A DNA stretch of 64,000 nt from JBHIYN01 sp041984235 (GTDB taxonomy: Bacteria; Pseudomonadota; Gammaproteobacteria; Ga0077536). Within the stretch, counting starts at the first letter, position 1. Each line of letters opens with the position of its first letter. The notes beneath the pieces were generated by a model that worked only from the letters and a program-made list of their open reading frames with translations, had not been told where the DNA came from and did not search any database. The position numbers were made by a program, and so were the translations under genes. Location: assembly GCA_041984235.1 (NCBI GenBank), contig JBHIYN010000005.1, forward strand, positions 267,330 through 331,329, in the 5' to 3' direction. Positions 8,720-18,036 of the stretch are shown one piece after another.

Positions 8720-9472
8720 TTGACGCAAGCTTGGGGTTCCCGGTCAACGGAACTCCGAGCCTTGCCGTATCCAGTCCTGCGCCGCGCCGGCGCCATTGCC
8801 CTCCTCGCCTGCAGCGCGTGCACGCCGGGTGGCGCAGACTACCTGCCGCTCGACACGTCGCGCTGGTGGTATTACGAGATCGCCGAAACCATCCTCGATG
8901 AGCCGCGCGAGCGGCGCTACGTGGTGAGCAATGGCGGGCGCATCGGGCTCGACGGCGAAGCAGTGCAGGTACAGCGCGCACAAACCGCTTCGCGTGACTT
9001 CCTGCGCCGCAACGGCAACGCCGTCGAACGCGTCGCGCACACGCGCCCGGGACTGCCGGCCCTGGTCTACGACCAGCCCCCGCGCACGATCGTGCCCGAT
9101 CCGGCGAGTAAGCCCGACGACACCTGGTCGGTGGAGAGTACGCTGGCCCTGATCGAAAGCCGCACCTTCGCGCGCTCCGATCGCGTCATCGTGCGGCGCT
9201 ACCCGGTCACCCTGGAGAAGCATCTCGCTGCCACCGACAGCGTGGTCGAGGTGCCGGCCGGACGCTTCGAGCACTGCCTGGAGATCGCCGCGCAGGGCCG
9301 TGCCTTCGTGCGCACCGATCGCGGCAACAGCGAAGCCGAGGTGCAGGTGGCAGTGCGCGAGTGGTATGCGCCGGGTGTCGGCCTGGTCCGCCTCGAGCGC
9401 AGCGAGACGTCCTCCAGCCCGTTTCTGAAACCGGGCCGACAGGTCTGGGCGCTGGCTGACTACGGCGAGTGA
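8720..9472 (+). CDS. Putative lipoprotein, unknown function
   Basis: About 250 residues. The N-terminus has Arg-Arg, then GAIALLACSAC, a plausible lipobox with Cys after LLA. The mature part has many beta-type segments (WWYYEIAET, ERRYVVSNG, DTWSVEST) and a late REWYAPGVGLVRLERSE. That end resembles the large, loosely defined group of proteins whose C-terminus reads WYAPGVGLVK. Start choice is unclear: the first start is TTG at 8720, and another TTG at 8762 would give a better-sized signal peptide. No enzymatic motif is visible. Confidence 0.65.
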   Translation: MTQAWGSRSTELRALPYPVLRRAGAIALLACSACTPGGADYLPLDTSRWWYYEIAETILDEPRERRYVVSNGGRIGLDGEAVQVQRAQTASRDFLRRNGNAVERVAHTRPGLPALVYDQPPRTIVPDPASKPDDTWSVESTLALIESRTFARSDRVIVRRYPVTLEKHLAATDSVVEVPAGRFEHCLEIAAQGRAFVRTDRGNSEAEVQVAVREWYAPGVGLVRLERSETSSSPFLKPGRQVWALADYGE

Positions 9473-9579
9473 GTCGCGTCCGCGGGCGCCTTGTTGGCGC
9501 CTGGCCAATCGATTAGTCTGAGCGCCCGCCGCGGGTCGCCTGCGTTCGCGCGGCCCTTCCGACCGAAGCCGGTAACGAC

Positions 9580-11055
9580 GTGACTGCCCAACCGATCCCG
9601 CGCGAAGACGCCGCTCCGCGGCGCGTGGCGCTGACGCGCCGCGTGCTGGCGGATCTCGATACGCCGCTGAGCGTCTACGCACGCCTTGCCGGCGGCCGCA
9701 ATTCCTTCCTGCTCGAATCGGTCGAAGGCGGCGAGAAGTGGGGGCGCTACTCGATCATCGGCCTGCCCGCCAAACGCACGCTGGTGGCACGCGGCAATGT
9801 GATCGAAGTGCGCGACCACGACGCCGTCGTCGAGCGCCACGAAGTCGCCGACCCGCTGGCCTTCGTCGAGGATTACCAGCGCCGCGCGGCGCCGCCCTCG
9901 GTGGACGGCCTGCCGCGCTTCTGCGGCGGCCTGGTCGGCTATTTCGGCTTCGACACGGTGCGCTACGTCGAGCCCCGGCTGGCCACCTCCGGACCGCCCG
10001 ATCCGCTCGGCATGCCCGACATCTACCTCATGCAGGTGGACGATTTCGTGGTCTTCGACAACCTGCGCGGCGAGCTGCTGCTGGTCAAGTTCGTCGACGA
10101 CGAGCCGGCCGCGCGCGAGCGCGGCGAACGTGAGCTCGACCAGCTCGGCGAGCGCCTCGACGAGCCGCTGCCACGACTGCCGGCGAGCGCGGTAGCGACA
10201 CCACACGGCGAGATGGACTTCCACTCCGAGTTCGGTGAACAGGCTTTCCTCGACGCGGTCGAGCGCATCAAGCAGTACATCATCGACGGCGACGTGATGC
10301 AGGTGGTGCTGGCACAGCGCATGTCGGTGGATCTCGACATCGCGCCGCTCAACGTCTACCGCGCGCTGCGTCACCTCAACCCGTCCCCCTACCTCTATTT
10401 TCTCGACCTCGGCGATTTCCAGGTGGTCGGCTCGTCGCCCGAGATCCTGGTGCGCGTCGAGGACGGTACGGTCACCACGCGCCCACTCGCCGGCACCCGT
10501 CCGCGCGGCGCGACGCCGGAGCAGGACGCGGCGCTGGAGCGCGAGCTGCTCGCCGATCCCAAGGAGCTGGCCGAGCACCTCATGCTGATCGACCTCGGGC
10601 GCAACGACATCGGCCGCGTCGCCGAGGTCGGCAGCGTGCGCGTGACCGAGAAGATGGTCATCGAACGCTACTCGCACGTCATGCACATCTCGTCCAACGT
10701 CGAGGGTCGCCTGCGCGCCGACAAGAGCGCACTCGACGTGCTGCGCGCGACGCTGCCGGTCGGGACCCTCTCCGGCGCGCCGAAGATCCGCGCCATCGAG
10801 ATCATCGACGAGCTCGAGCCGGTGCGCCGCGGCGTCTACGGCGGCGCGGTCGGCTACCTCGCCTGGAACGGCAACATGGACACCGCGATCGCGATCCGCA
10901 CCGCGGTGATCAAGGACGACCGCCTGTACATCCAGGCCGGCGGCGGCGTGGTTGCCGACTCGGTGCCGCAAATGGAGTGGCAGGAGACGATGAACAAGGG
11001 CCGTGCGATCTTCCGCGCGGTGGCGATGGCGCAGGGCGGACTCAAGCTGCGCTGA
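9580..11055 (+). CDS. trpE: Anthranilate synthase component I
   Basis: A 491-residue protein matching TrpE along its length. The N-terminal tryptophan-sensing region contains LLESVEGGEKWGRYS, with the LLES motif needed for feedback inhibition. The chorismate-binding domain has SSPEILVRVEDG, RPLAGTRPRG, LIDLGRNDIGRV, YSHVMHISS and the C-terminal IQAGGGVVADS. It converts chorismate and glutamine-derived ammonia to anthranilate. The start is GTG 9580. TrpG, TrpD and TrpC are not adjacent, so the glutaminase partner must be encoded elsewhere. I saw no trp leader peptide in the 107 bases upstream, only a short GGCGCC hairpin at 9485-9501. Confidence 0.95.
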   Translation: MTAQPIPREDAAPRRVALTRRVLADLDTPLSVYARLAGGRNSFLLESVEGGEKWGRYSIIGLPAKRTLVARGNVIEVRDHDAVVERHEVADPLAFVEDYQRRAAPPSVDGLPRFCGGLVGYFGFDTVRYVEPRLATSGPPDPLGMPDIYLMQVDDFVVFDNLRGELLLVKFVDDEPAARERGERELDQLGERLDEPLPRLPASAVATPHGEMDFHSEFGEQAFLDAVERIKQYIIDGDVMQVVLAQRMSVDLDIAPLNVYRALRHLNPSPYLYFLDLGDFQVVGSSPEILVRVEDGTVTTRPLAGTRPRGATPEQDAALERELLADPKELAEHLMLIDLGRNDIGRVAEVGSVRVTEKMVIERYSHVMHISSNVEGRLRADKSALDVLRATLPVGTLSGAPKIRAIEIIDELEPVRRGVYGGAVGYLAWNGNMDTAIAIRTAVIKDDRLYIQAGGGVVADSVPQMEWQETMNKGRAIFRAVAMAQGGLKLR

Positions 11056-11067
11056 GCCGCCGGCCGC

Positions 11068-11304
11068 TCAGGCGCCCTGCTCGATGACGACCGCGAGGGT
11101 GCCCGCCTCCAGTCCCTCGCTGCCCTCTTCGACATGCACCGAGTGCACCACACCGTCACTCGGCGCAGTGTGCGGCACCTCCATCTTCATCACCTCCATG
11201 ATGAACAGGACCTCGCCGGCGGCGACCCGCGCGCCCGGCGCCACCAGCATCTTCCACAGGTTGCCGGACATCTCCAGCCGCACCTCGATCGCGTCCGCGC
11301 TCAC
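11068..11304 (-). CDS. Biotin carboxyl carrier (biotinyl/lipoyl attachment) protein
   Basis: A 78-residue single-domain biotin carrier. The biotinylation site is EVMKMEVP, with the Lys in the M-K-M motif, flanked by the Gly-rich strands of the swinging domain. The start is GTG 11304. GTGA at 11304-11301 overlaps the stop of the carboxyltransferase-like gene, giving tight coupling. It presumably carries CO2 on biotin for the KipI/KipA-like pair upstream. It lacks the long N-terminal extension of AccB and is a free-standing carrier like the C-terminal domain of urea carboxylase. Confidence 0.88.
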   Translation of the reverse strand: MSADAIEVRLEMSGNLWKMLVAPGARVAAGEVLFIMEVMKMEVPHTAPSDGVVHSVHVEEGSEGLEAGTLAVVIEQGA

Positions 11305-12272
11305 GACTCGATGCTCGATTCCGTGCACAGCGCGGTGATCGCGGCGGCGCGCGCCTGCGCCTCGGCCACGGACACCGCCTCGAAATTGAGGATCTCGCCG
11401 GGGCGTGCCTGGCCCAGCTTCCAGAACGCACACTGCGGCACCGTGTAGGGATTGATGAAACCACCCATGCTGGGCGCATCGTTGACCAGGATGATGGGCG
11501 TCTGGCCGGCGAGGTTGATGGCGCCGAGCGGATAGCCCTGGTCGATGATGTTGGCCGGCTCGGAGCCGTGCTCGGGCAGCTTGTCGTGGGCCTTGTCGGT
11601 GAACGTCCAGTCCGGCCCTTCGAGGCGGAAGCCCATGCGGTTGCTCTTCGCCGAGAGCACCCAGTCGCTGGCCAGGAAGCGGGCGTGGCCGGCGGCATCG
11701 ATCCAGTCGTCGTTGGGTCCCGCGACCGCCTCCACGCTCCAGCGCCGCGAGTCACCGATCGGCGGCCGCGCCGACTCGCGCACGCGGCGCCCGGCGACCC
11801 CGGTGCCGGCCGCGACCGGCACTACCTGTCCGGCGCTCAGGGCATGACCGTCGATGCCGCCGACCCCGGCCTGGTGGAAGGTCGCGCGTGAGCCGAGCAT
11901 CGGCGGGTTGTCGATGCCGCCGGCAACGGCGAGGTAGGCACGCGCGCCGTGTACCGCGTAGGCGAGCTCCAGCGTCTGGCCGGCGCGGACCGCGAGCGAG
12001 GTCCACAGCTCGCACGGCTCGCCATCGAGACTGGCCTGCATGTCGGCGCCGGTCAGCGCGATCACCGTGTCCGCGGCAAAGCGCAGGGTCGGCCCCATGA
12101 ACTGGCACTCGAGCGCGGCGTCGCCCGGCGCGTTGCCGACCAGCACGTTGGCGAGGCGGAACGACCAGGCATCCATCGGCCCGGAGGGCGGAAAGCCCTG
12201 GTTCCAGTAACCGACGCGCCCCGGCCAGTCCTGGATGGCGGTTTCGAGACCGGGCTTGATGACTTCGATCAT
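11301..12272 (-). CDS. Biotin-dependent carboxyltransferase-like protein (KipA/PxpC family)
   Basis: A 323-residue protein of the KipA/PxpC (allophanate hydrolase subunit 2-like) family. It begins MIEVIKPGLETAIQDWPGR and has GFPPSGPMD and AYLAVAGGID, with NDAPSMGGF near the end. These are hallmarks of this fold, which also forms half of the carboxyltransferase domain of urea carboxylase. The ATG at 12272 lies 10 bases after the KipI-like gene. The stop overlaps the biotin-carrier start. Because a biotin carrier is in the same operon, a carboxyltransferase role is more likely than 5-oxoprolinase, but the acceptor is unknown. Confidence 0.85.
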   Translation of the reverse strand: MIEVIKPGLETAIQDWPGRVGYWNQGFPPSGPMDAWSFRLANVLVGNAPGDAALECQFMGPTLRFAADTVIALTGADMQASLDGEPCELWTSLAVRAGQTLELAYAVHGARAYLAVAGGIDNPPMLGSRATFHQAGVGGIDGHALSAGQVVPVAAGTGVAGRRVRESARPPIGDSRRWSVEAVAGPNDDWIDAAGHARFLASDWVLSAKSNRMGFRLEGPDWTFTDKAHDKLPEHGSEPANIIDQGYPLGAINLAGQTPIILVNDAPSMGGFINPYTVPQCAFWKLGQARPGEILNFEAVSVAEAQARAAAITALCTESSIES

Positions 12273-12282
12273 GGCGGCGCCC

Positions 12283-13155
12283 TCAGAAGCGGACGCTGAG
12301 GTCGAGCTTCGACACCCAGGCCTTGTAATTGCCGACCGAGAACCGCTGGTACTCGACGATGTTGTAGCGATAGCTGCCATCGGCGATGCGGCGCTCCGCG
12401 TCCTCGTACTCCTCCATCGTGCACGGTACGAACTTGATGCGATCACCGGGCCGGAACAGGCACAGCTCGCCGCCGAACTCCTCGAAGCGGCCATCACGAT
12501 CCCAGATCGGCAGCGGCGTGCGCCCGAACAGCTGGTAACCGCCCGGGCTCGCGACCGGGTAGATCGCGGTCGACATGCCGCCCATCGACAGCGTGCCCTG
12601 CGGCGTCCACGTCCGCGGCGGGTTGTACTTGGGCGCGGTCAGGCGGCAGCGCGGGTCCAGCGGCATCAGGAACGCGAGTCCCGGCCAGAAGCCGAGGCTC
12701 GCTGCCCAGTACTCGGTGCCCGAGTGCACGCGCACGAACTGGGCCACGTCCCGCAGCCCGTTGATGCGCGCCACGAACTCCGGGTCGTGCTCCTTGTCCG
12801 GGTTGATCTTCTGGCGATAGTCGTCGATGCACTCGCGCGACCACGGGTCCAGGTAGAGCGTGGGGAAGTAGAACAAGCGGCTGTCCATCTCGATGTCGTC
12901 GCTCGGTCCCTGCGCAGCGATGAGACGGCCCAACTCGCGCTCGAGGTCGTCGTAGCCGATGCGTTCGGGCTCGTAATGCACCAGGATGGATGCGAACGCC
13001 GGCGCGGTTTCGATGATGCCGTCGATCGGATCGTCGTCCAGCGCCGCGGCAAGGCCCTGCGCCATGAAATTGAGATCGAGGTTCATCTCGTCGCCGAACT
13101 CGATCAGCAGGTAGCGATCGCCGCCGGGACTGAACCTGGGTTGTTCGTAGATCAT
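12283..13155 (-). CDS. KipI/PxpB-family carboxyltransferase partner
   Basis: A 290-residue KipI-like (allophanate hydrolase subunit 1-like) protein. It is longer than PxpB proteins of about 230 residues, with a C-terminal tail (FSVGNYKAWVSKLDLSVRF) not seen in the short form. Conserved parts include VHYEPERIGYDDL, GTEYWAASLGFWPGLAFL and YPVASPGGYQLFGRTP. The ATG at 13155 starts at MIYEQPRF. Start codons up to 13194 would add residues that look unconserved. It is first in a KipI-KipA-biotin carrier operon. Together these match the carboxyltransferase and carrier parts of urea carboxylase, without the biotin carboxylase. Confidence 0.82.
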   Translation of the reverse strand: MIYEQPRFSPGGDRYLLIEFGDEMNLDLNFMAQGLAAALDDDPIDGIIETAPAFASILVHYEPERIGYDDLERELGRLIAAQGPSDDIEMDSRLFYFPTLYLDPWSRECIDDYRQKINPDKEHDPEFVARINGLRDVAQFVRVHSGTEYWAASLGFWPGLAFLMPLDPRCRLTAPKYNPPRTWTPQGTLSMGGMSTAIYPVASPGGYQLFGRTPLPIWDRDGRFEEFGGELCLFRPGDRIKFVPCTMEEYEDAERRIADGSYRYNIVEYQRFSVGNYKAWVSKLDLSVRF

Positions 13156-13331
13156 CGCCTGTCCGTCATCGTAGCGTTCGGTGGCGGGCACCAAGACAGC
13201 ACCGCCGGTATGCAGCCAGCAGTCATCTTAACCCGACCGCCTCCCACGGTGGCCGCCGGGCAGCGATGGCTGTACTTGCGCGCGCGCGGCGTGTAACGTT
13301 CGCGCTCGATTCCGGAACGCTTCCTGGTCTG

Positions 13332-14900
13332 ATGCCCCGACTACTCGAGCAGCGGCTGCGCCGCCTGATCAATTCCGGCAACGCCAGGCTGCTGACCGGC
13401 GGCCGCAAGGGATTGGAGAAAGAAAGCCTGCGCATCGACCGTAACGGGTCCATTGCGCAGACCCCGCACCCGCACGCCTGGGGTGCGCCGCTGACCCACC
13501 CGCATATCACGACCGACTACTCCGAGGCCCTGCCGGAGTTCGTCACGCCGGCCTTCACCGACGTCGGCGAAACGGTCGCCTTCCTCGACGACATCCATCG
13601 ATTTCTCTACCGCCACCTGAGCGAGCAGGAGCTGCTGTGGGCGGCGAGCATGCCGTGTGCCGTGGCCGACGACAGCGCCATTCCGATCGCGCGTTACGGC
13701 TCGTCCGACATCGGCCGCCTCAAGCACATCTACCGCGTCGGGCTGGACTATCGCTACGGGCGTCGCATGCAGGCCATCGCCGGCGTGCACTTCAACTACT
13801 CCCTGCCCGAGGCCTTCTGGCCCGGCTACCAGGATGACGAGGGTGGCGGCGAAGCCCTGCAGACGTTCATCGACCGCAGCTATTTCTCGCTGATCCGCAA
13901 CTTCCGTCGTCTCGGCTGGCTGATACCGTTCCTGTTCGGCAATTCGCCGGCCGTATGCAAGTCGTTCCTGGCCGGACGCACGACGCGCTTCCGCGAGCTG
14001 ATGCGCGGGACTTACTACCTGCCGCACGCGACCAGCCTGCGCATGAGCGACATCGGTTACAAGAACAAGAACCAGTCGGCACTCACGGTGTCCTACGACA
14101 GCCTGGCGGACTACGTCGCCAGTCTCAACCGCGCGCTGCACACGCCCTACCCGGAGTACGAGGCCATCGGCCTGTACGATGGCGACGAACGCATTCAGCT
14201 CAGCACCAACGTGCTGCAGATCGAGAACGAGTACTACAGCTTCATTCGCCCCAAGCGCACCACGCGCCCGGGCGAGCGCCCGAACAAGGCGCTCAGCGAG
14301 CGCGGCGTGGAATATGTCGAGATCCGCGCCCTGGACGTCAACTGCCTGAGCCCGCTGGGGGTCGAGCCCGAGCAGCTCTACTTCATCGAGGCCTTCCTCA
14401 TCTTCTGTCTGCTCGAGGACAGTCCCAACCTGACTGCCGAAGAGCTGCGCGCCATCGAGTACAACGAGCTCACCGTGGCGCTGCGCGGGCGCGCGCCCGG
14501 GCTGGAGCTGATCGAGAACGGCGCGCGGCGCGCGATCCGCGCCTGGAGCCTCGAGATCTGCGACCGCATGCACGTGATCTGCGAGTACCTCGACGCCGGT
14601 AACGATGCCGCCCCGTACAGCCGCGCGCTCAAGCACCAGATCGAGACCATCCGTCACCCCGAGTCCCTGCCCGCGGCGCGTATCCTCGATACGCTCGCGA
14701 GCCGTTCACTGCAGTTCCACGCCTACGCCATGGAGCTCTCGCAACAGCATGCGCAATCCCTGCGCGAGCGCCCGCCGGATGCCGCGGTGGAAGAGAAGTT
14801 CAGCGCACTGGCCACCGCCTCGCATGCCGAGCAGCGCGAACTGGAAGCGACCGCGTCGGGCGCGCTCGAGGACTTCATCACCGCCTACCTGTCGAGCTGA
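13332..14900 (+). CDS. gshA: Glutamate-cysteine ligase (gammaproteobacterial type)
   Basis: A 522-residue ligase of the E. coli GshA type, close to the usual 518. Landmarks are GLEKESLRID near the N-terminus (Mg-ATP/glutamate region), TDYSEALPEFVTP, IAGVHFNYS, GTYYLPHATSLRMSDIGY and EYVEIRALDVNCLSP. It makes gamma-glutamylcysteine, the first step of glutathione synthesis. The ATG at 13332 gives the MPRLLEQRL start; an earlier in-frame ATG at 13266 adds unconserved residues. It is divergent from the KipI-like operon. An unrelated GCS2-type ligase is encoded at 46643-48061. Confidence 0.95.
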   Translation: MPRLLEQRLRRLINSGNARLLTGGRKGLEKESLRIDRNGSIAQTPHPHAWGAPLTHPHITTDYSEALPEFVTPAFTDVGETVAFLDDIHRFLYRHLSEQELLWAASMPCAVADDSAIPIARYGSSDIGRLKHIYRVGLDYRYGRRMQAIAGVHFNYSLPEAFWPGYQDDEGGGEALQTFIDRSYFSLIRNFRRLGWLIPFLFGNSPAVCKSFLAGRTTRFRELMRGTYYLPHATSLRMSDIGYKNKNQSALTVSYDSLADYVASLNRALHTPYPEYEAIGLYDGDERIQLSTNVLQIENEYYSFIRPKRTTRPGERPNKALSERGVEYVEIRALDVNCLSPLGVEPEQLYFIEAFLIFCLLEDSPNLTAEELRAIEYNELTVALRGRAPGLELIENGARRAIRAWSLEICDRMHVICEYLDAGNDAAPYSRALKHQIETIRHPESLPAARILDTLASRSLQFHAYAMELSQQHAQSLRERPPDAAVEEKFSALATASHAEQRELEATASGALEDFITAYLSS

Positions 14901-14968
14901 GCGGCGCCGGCACGGAACTATCCGTGCGGCGCAAGCTCTCAAGCAGACACCCGCAGCAGGAGGCGGCG

Positions 14969-15526
14969 ATGAACCGCAGAACGCTACTCGGCGCGACCGG
15001 CGCCGGGCTGGTCGCGACCCTCGTCGGTGGCGGCCGCACTTTCGCCGTCGGCGAGGCGCCGGACAAGGCCATCGCGGCGATGCACGCGCGCTGGCGCGAG
15101 TTCGTCGCGGACGGTCTGCCGGAGGTAACCCCGGCGCCGGCACTGAAACGGCCTGACGAGGACTGGCGCGCCAGCCTGCCGCGTGACGCCTACGACGTGC
15201 TGTTCGAGGAAGACACCGAGCGTCCGTACTCGAGTCCGCTGAACGACGAGAAGCGTGCCGGCCTCTACCTTTGCCGCGCCTGCGACCTGCCGCTGTTCAC
15301 GTCCGAAATGAAATTCGACAGTGGCACCGGGTGGCCGAGCTTCTTTACCGCCATCCCCGGCCACCTCGCCACCAAGACCGATTACAGGCTGATCTGGCCG
15401 CGTACCGAGTACCACTGCATAAAGTGCGGCGGACACCAGGGCCACGTGTTCGACGACGGTCCGGCGCCGACCCGCGAACGCTGGTGCAACAACGGCGTGG
15501 CGCTCAGGTTCGCGGCGAAAGGCTGA
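14969..15526 (+). CDS. msrB: Peptide-methionine (R)-S-oxide reductase, Tat-type export signal
   Basis: A 185-residue MsrB. The N-terminus carries a twin-arginine-like signal (NRRTLLGATGAGLVATLVGG). The catalytic domain has zinc pairs CRAC and CIKC, the substrate strand FDSGTGWPSFF and the catalytic-Cys motif RWCNNGVALRF, a variant of the usual RYCINS. It reduces methionine-R-sulfoxide in proteins, here probably in the periplasm. The ATG at 14969 follows a strong site (GCAGGAGGCGGC). Electron donation in the periplasm would need a separate partner, which is not seen here. Confidence 0.9.
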   Translation: MNRRTLLGATGAGLVATLVGGGRTFAVGEAPDKAIAAMHARWREFVADGLPEVTPAPALKRPDEDWRASLPRDAYDVLFEEDTERPYSSPLNDEKRAGLYLCRACDLPLFTSEMKFDSGTGWPSFFTAIPGHLATKTDYRLIWPRTEYHCIKCGGHQGHVFDDGPAPTRERWCNNGVALRFAAKG

Positions 15527-15531
15527 CGGCC

Positions 15532-16125
15532 CTACGACGCCTCCAGCGCGTAGAGCACGACGTCGGCGTCGCGCCGGATGTACAGCCCGCCGCCCGCATT
15601 GCGGAAGGTGTCGCGCAGATGACGACGGTACCAGCTCGCACGGCGGCGGAAGACGTCGCCGTCGGTCAGGGTCTGGTCGCAGTTCTGCTCCCAGTCCTCG
15701 CGCGTGAGCACACCGAAGAACAGCGCGCAGTGCGTCCAGCGCGCCAGCTTGGCCATGACGGCCGCCGCCTCACGATGTCCGAGGTACTGCACCACGTCGT
15801 GACAGATGACGAGATCGTAGGACTGGTCAGTGTCGAAGTCCTGCAGCCGCGCGTGCTCCCAGCCGTACTCGGCGCAGGCATGGGCGCTCGCGTCGACGCC
15901 GGTAATCGACACCCCGGGCCACGCCTCGCGCAGGCCGACGTGCATCAGGCCCGGACCACAGCCCGCATCCAGAACCCGCTCGACGCGACAGCCGAGCATG
16001 TCCAGGTAGGCGGCGACGAAGCGCCCGAGACGGGCGAAATAGTCCGGCTCGGCGACCCGCGTGGCGGCGCTGAAGTAGTAGCGCTGGAAATAGGCCGCGT
16101 CGAAGCGCTGCTCGCTCAAGCGCAA
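15532..16125 (-). CDS. Class I SAM-dependent methyltransferase
   Basis: A 197-residue protein with the SAM-binding motif VLDAGCGPGLMH, the acidic end of strand 2 in ITGVDAS, and motif II/III region YDLVICHDVVQYL. The substrate is unknown. The likely start is TTG 16125, preceded by GAGG at a short distance; no ATG is available nearby. It converges on msrB with a five-base gap and is divergent from the FimV-like gene. Confidence 0.8.
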   Translation of the reverse strand: MRLSEQRFDAAYFQRYYFSAATRVAEPDYFARLGRFVAAYLDMLGCRVERVLDAGCGPGLMHVGLREAWPGVSITGVDASAHACAEYGWEHARLQDFDTDQSYDLVICHDVVQYLGHREAAAVMAKLARWTHCALFFGVLTREDWEQNCDQTLTDGDVFRRRASWYRRHLRDTFRNAGGGLYIRRDADVVLYALEAS

Positions 16126-16288
16126 GCAACCTCATGCAGATGAGCGGGAGGAGGCTGCAAGATCTGGATTTTTCGGCAAGATTTCACAGAAAATGACGTC
16201 AGGCTTCAGTTCCGGCCACGATACAACGCTAAGCTCTCGGGGTCGACGGCGAATGTGCCGCCCGGCCGCGCCGAGGAGAAATAAAACC

Positions 16289-18001
16289 ATGCACCTGCCC
16301 GTTATCATCGGCGCCTTGCTGGCGCTGCTCGTGTCCGGCAACGCCGTCGCCCTGCACGTCGGCCAGCTCGAGACCCGTTCACGCCTGGGCGAGCCGTTGC
16401 GCGCCGAAGTCGCCCTGTACGGGGTCGCGGCAACGCGCGCCGCCACGCTCGACGTCGAAGTCAAACCCGAACTCACCGTGCCGCGCGGCGCGCCGGAACG
16501 CCGTGCCGCGGAAAGCCTCTCCGCGGTGCTGGCCACGCGCGCCGACGGCTCGCCGATCGTCCGCCTCGAATCCTCGGCGCCGATTGCCGAGCCGGTGGTG
16601 CGTTTCCGCCTGCGCCTGGGCGACGCCGCCGGCGCCGCGATTGGCCATTTCACGCTCGCCCTGGACCCGCCCGCCGCGCCCCGCGCGCGCAGCGTGCCGC
16701 CGCTGACCGGCGACGTCCGCGCCGGCGACTACGGCCCGGTGCGGCCGGGACAGACGCTGTGGCGCATTCTGAACGAACGCGGACTCACCGGCGGGGACAG
16801 CACACAGACCATCGCGCGGGTGGTCGCGATGAACCCGCACGCCTTCGTCGGCGGTGACGCGAACCGTCTCAGGGTCGGCGTGACACTGACACTGCCCGCA
16901 GCCGGCACCACGCTTGCAGCGCGGCCGCAGCCGGCTGCGACAACGCCGCGGTCCGCCGCGCCCGCAGCCACTACCGCACCGGTCGCGCCGGCGGCGCAGG
17001 TGACGCCGGTCGCCCCGACCGCTCCGGCCGCAGCAGTTAACGCGACCCCGGTGTCCGCACCGCGCACAGCCGTCACCCCAGCCGAGCTGCCCGACGACAT
17101 CACGAGCACCGCGGCCCGCCTGCAGGCCGTGAGCGAGAAGTTCGCCGCGATTCGCGCGCGCTACGAACGCCAGCGCGCGGCAGCCGTACCCGCCGCTGCC
17201 CCGCCCGACGCTGCCGCGGACACCGTGACGCAGGCGCCCGCGATGGCGTCGTCCGGCGTGGCTGCCGCGTCGGCGCCCGCCGTCACGTCCCCGGATACGG
17301 ATGCAGCGCCTGCGGATAACGCAACGCCCGTTGCCGCACCTCCGGTAGTGGTGCGGCCGGCGGTGGAACGCGCCGCGCTCGCGCCGGCGGGCGACGGCGG
17401 CCCGTCTCTCGCGCGGTTGATCATGCTCGGCGCGGCGGCCGTGATCAGCGCGATGGCGCTGATCGGCGGTGGCCTGTTCGCCTATCGCACCTGGCGCCGC
17501 AATCGCGAACACGGACACGCTGCCGCCGCCGATCGCAACCTCGTCGAGGAAGTCGCGCGCAAGGCCGAGCAGCGGCTCAGGCTCGAGGGCGAGCTGCGCC
17601 AGCGCCTGGCCGAGAAGCGCGAGGCGCGGGACGCGGCACCGAGCGCACGACCTGCCGCGCAAGGCACCATCGAACGCAGCATCGAGCAGGGCGACGCGCT
17701 CGCCTCCCTGGACGAAATCGAGAACCGCATCGCACACGGCCAGTATGCCGAGGCCGAGGCGATGCTGAACGACGTCATCGAACGCACCCCGGCCAATCAT
17801 CGCGCCAAGCTGCGCCTCGCCGAGATCTACTATCTCAACGAGCGCACCGACGAGTTCGTCGCACTCGCGCGCGAGCTGCACGACCAGCATCGCGCCGACA
17901 TCGGTGACGAGGGCTGGCAGCGCGTGATGCGCATGGGCAAGGTCATGGCACCCGACCGGCCGCCGTTCAGCGGGCCGGTTGCAGTCGAGCGGCCGGCCTG
18001 A
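16289..18001 (+). CDS. FimV-like pilus/peptidoglycan hub protein
   Basis: A 570-residue inner-membrane protein. A signal peptide leads into the FimV N-terminal beta domain (LHVGQLETRSRLGEPLRAEV). A LysM-like segment follows (YGPVRPGQTLWRILNERGL, about 148-200). A long Ala/Pro/Thr-rich periplasmic linker leads to one membrane helix (LIMLGAAAVISAMALIGGGLFAY, near 400). The cytoplasmic part has a coiled coil and then TPR-like helices (YAEAEAMLNDVIERTPANHRAKLRL). FimV organises type IV pili and polar proteins by binding peptidoglycan. The protein is shorter than Pseudomonas FimV (over 900 residues). The ATG at 16289 follows GAGGAG. Confidence 0.82.
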   Translation: MHLPVIIGALLALLVSGNAVALHVGQLETRSRLGEPLRAEVALYGVAATRAATLDVEVKPELTVPRGAPERRAAESLSAVLATRADGSPIVRLESSAPIAEPVVRFRLRLGDAAGAAIGHFTLALDPPAAPRARSVPPLTGDVRAGDYGPVRPGQTLWRILNERGLTGGDSTQTIARVVAMNPHAFVGGDANRLRVGVTLTLPAAGTTLAARPQPAATTPRSAAPAATTAPVAPAAQVTPVAPTAPAAAVNATPVSAPRTAVTPAELPDDITSTAARLQAVSEKFAAIRARYERQRAAAVPAAAPPDAAADTVTQAPAMASSGVAAASAPAVTSPDTDAAPADNATPVAAPPVVVRPAVERAALAPAGDGGPSLARLIMLGAAAVISAMALIGGGLFAYRTWRRNREHGHAAAADRNLVEEVARKAEQRLRLEGELRQRLAEKREARDAAPSARPAAQGTIERSIEQGDALASLDEIENRIAHGQYAEAEAMLNDVIERTPANHRAKLRLAEIYYLNERTDEFVALARELHDQHRADIGDEGWQRVMRMGKVMAPDRPPFSGPVAVERPA

Positions 18002-18036
18002 GCGCCGTATCCCGCCGCCTGCCGCTGGCGCTGCTC

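Noticed and set aside
9485..9501. trp attenuator before trpE
   Set aside because: Only one 6-bp GGCGCC hairpin, no Trp-rich leader peptide, no alternative stem and no T-run.
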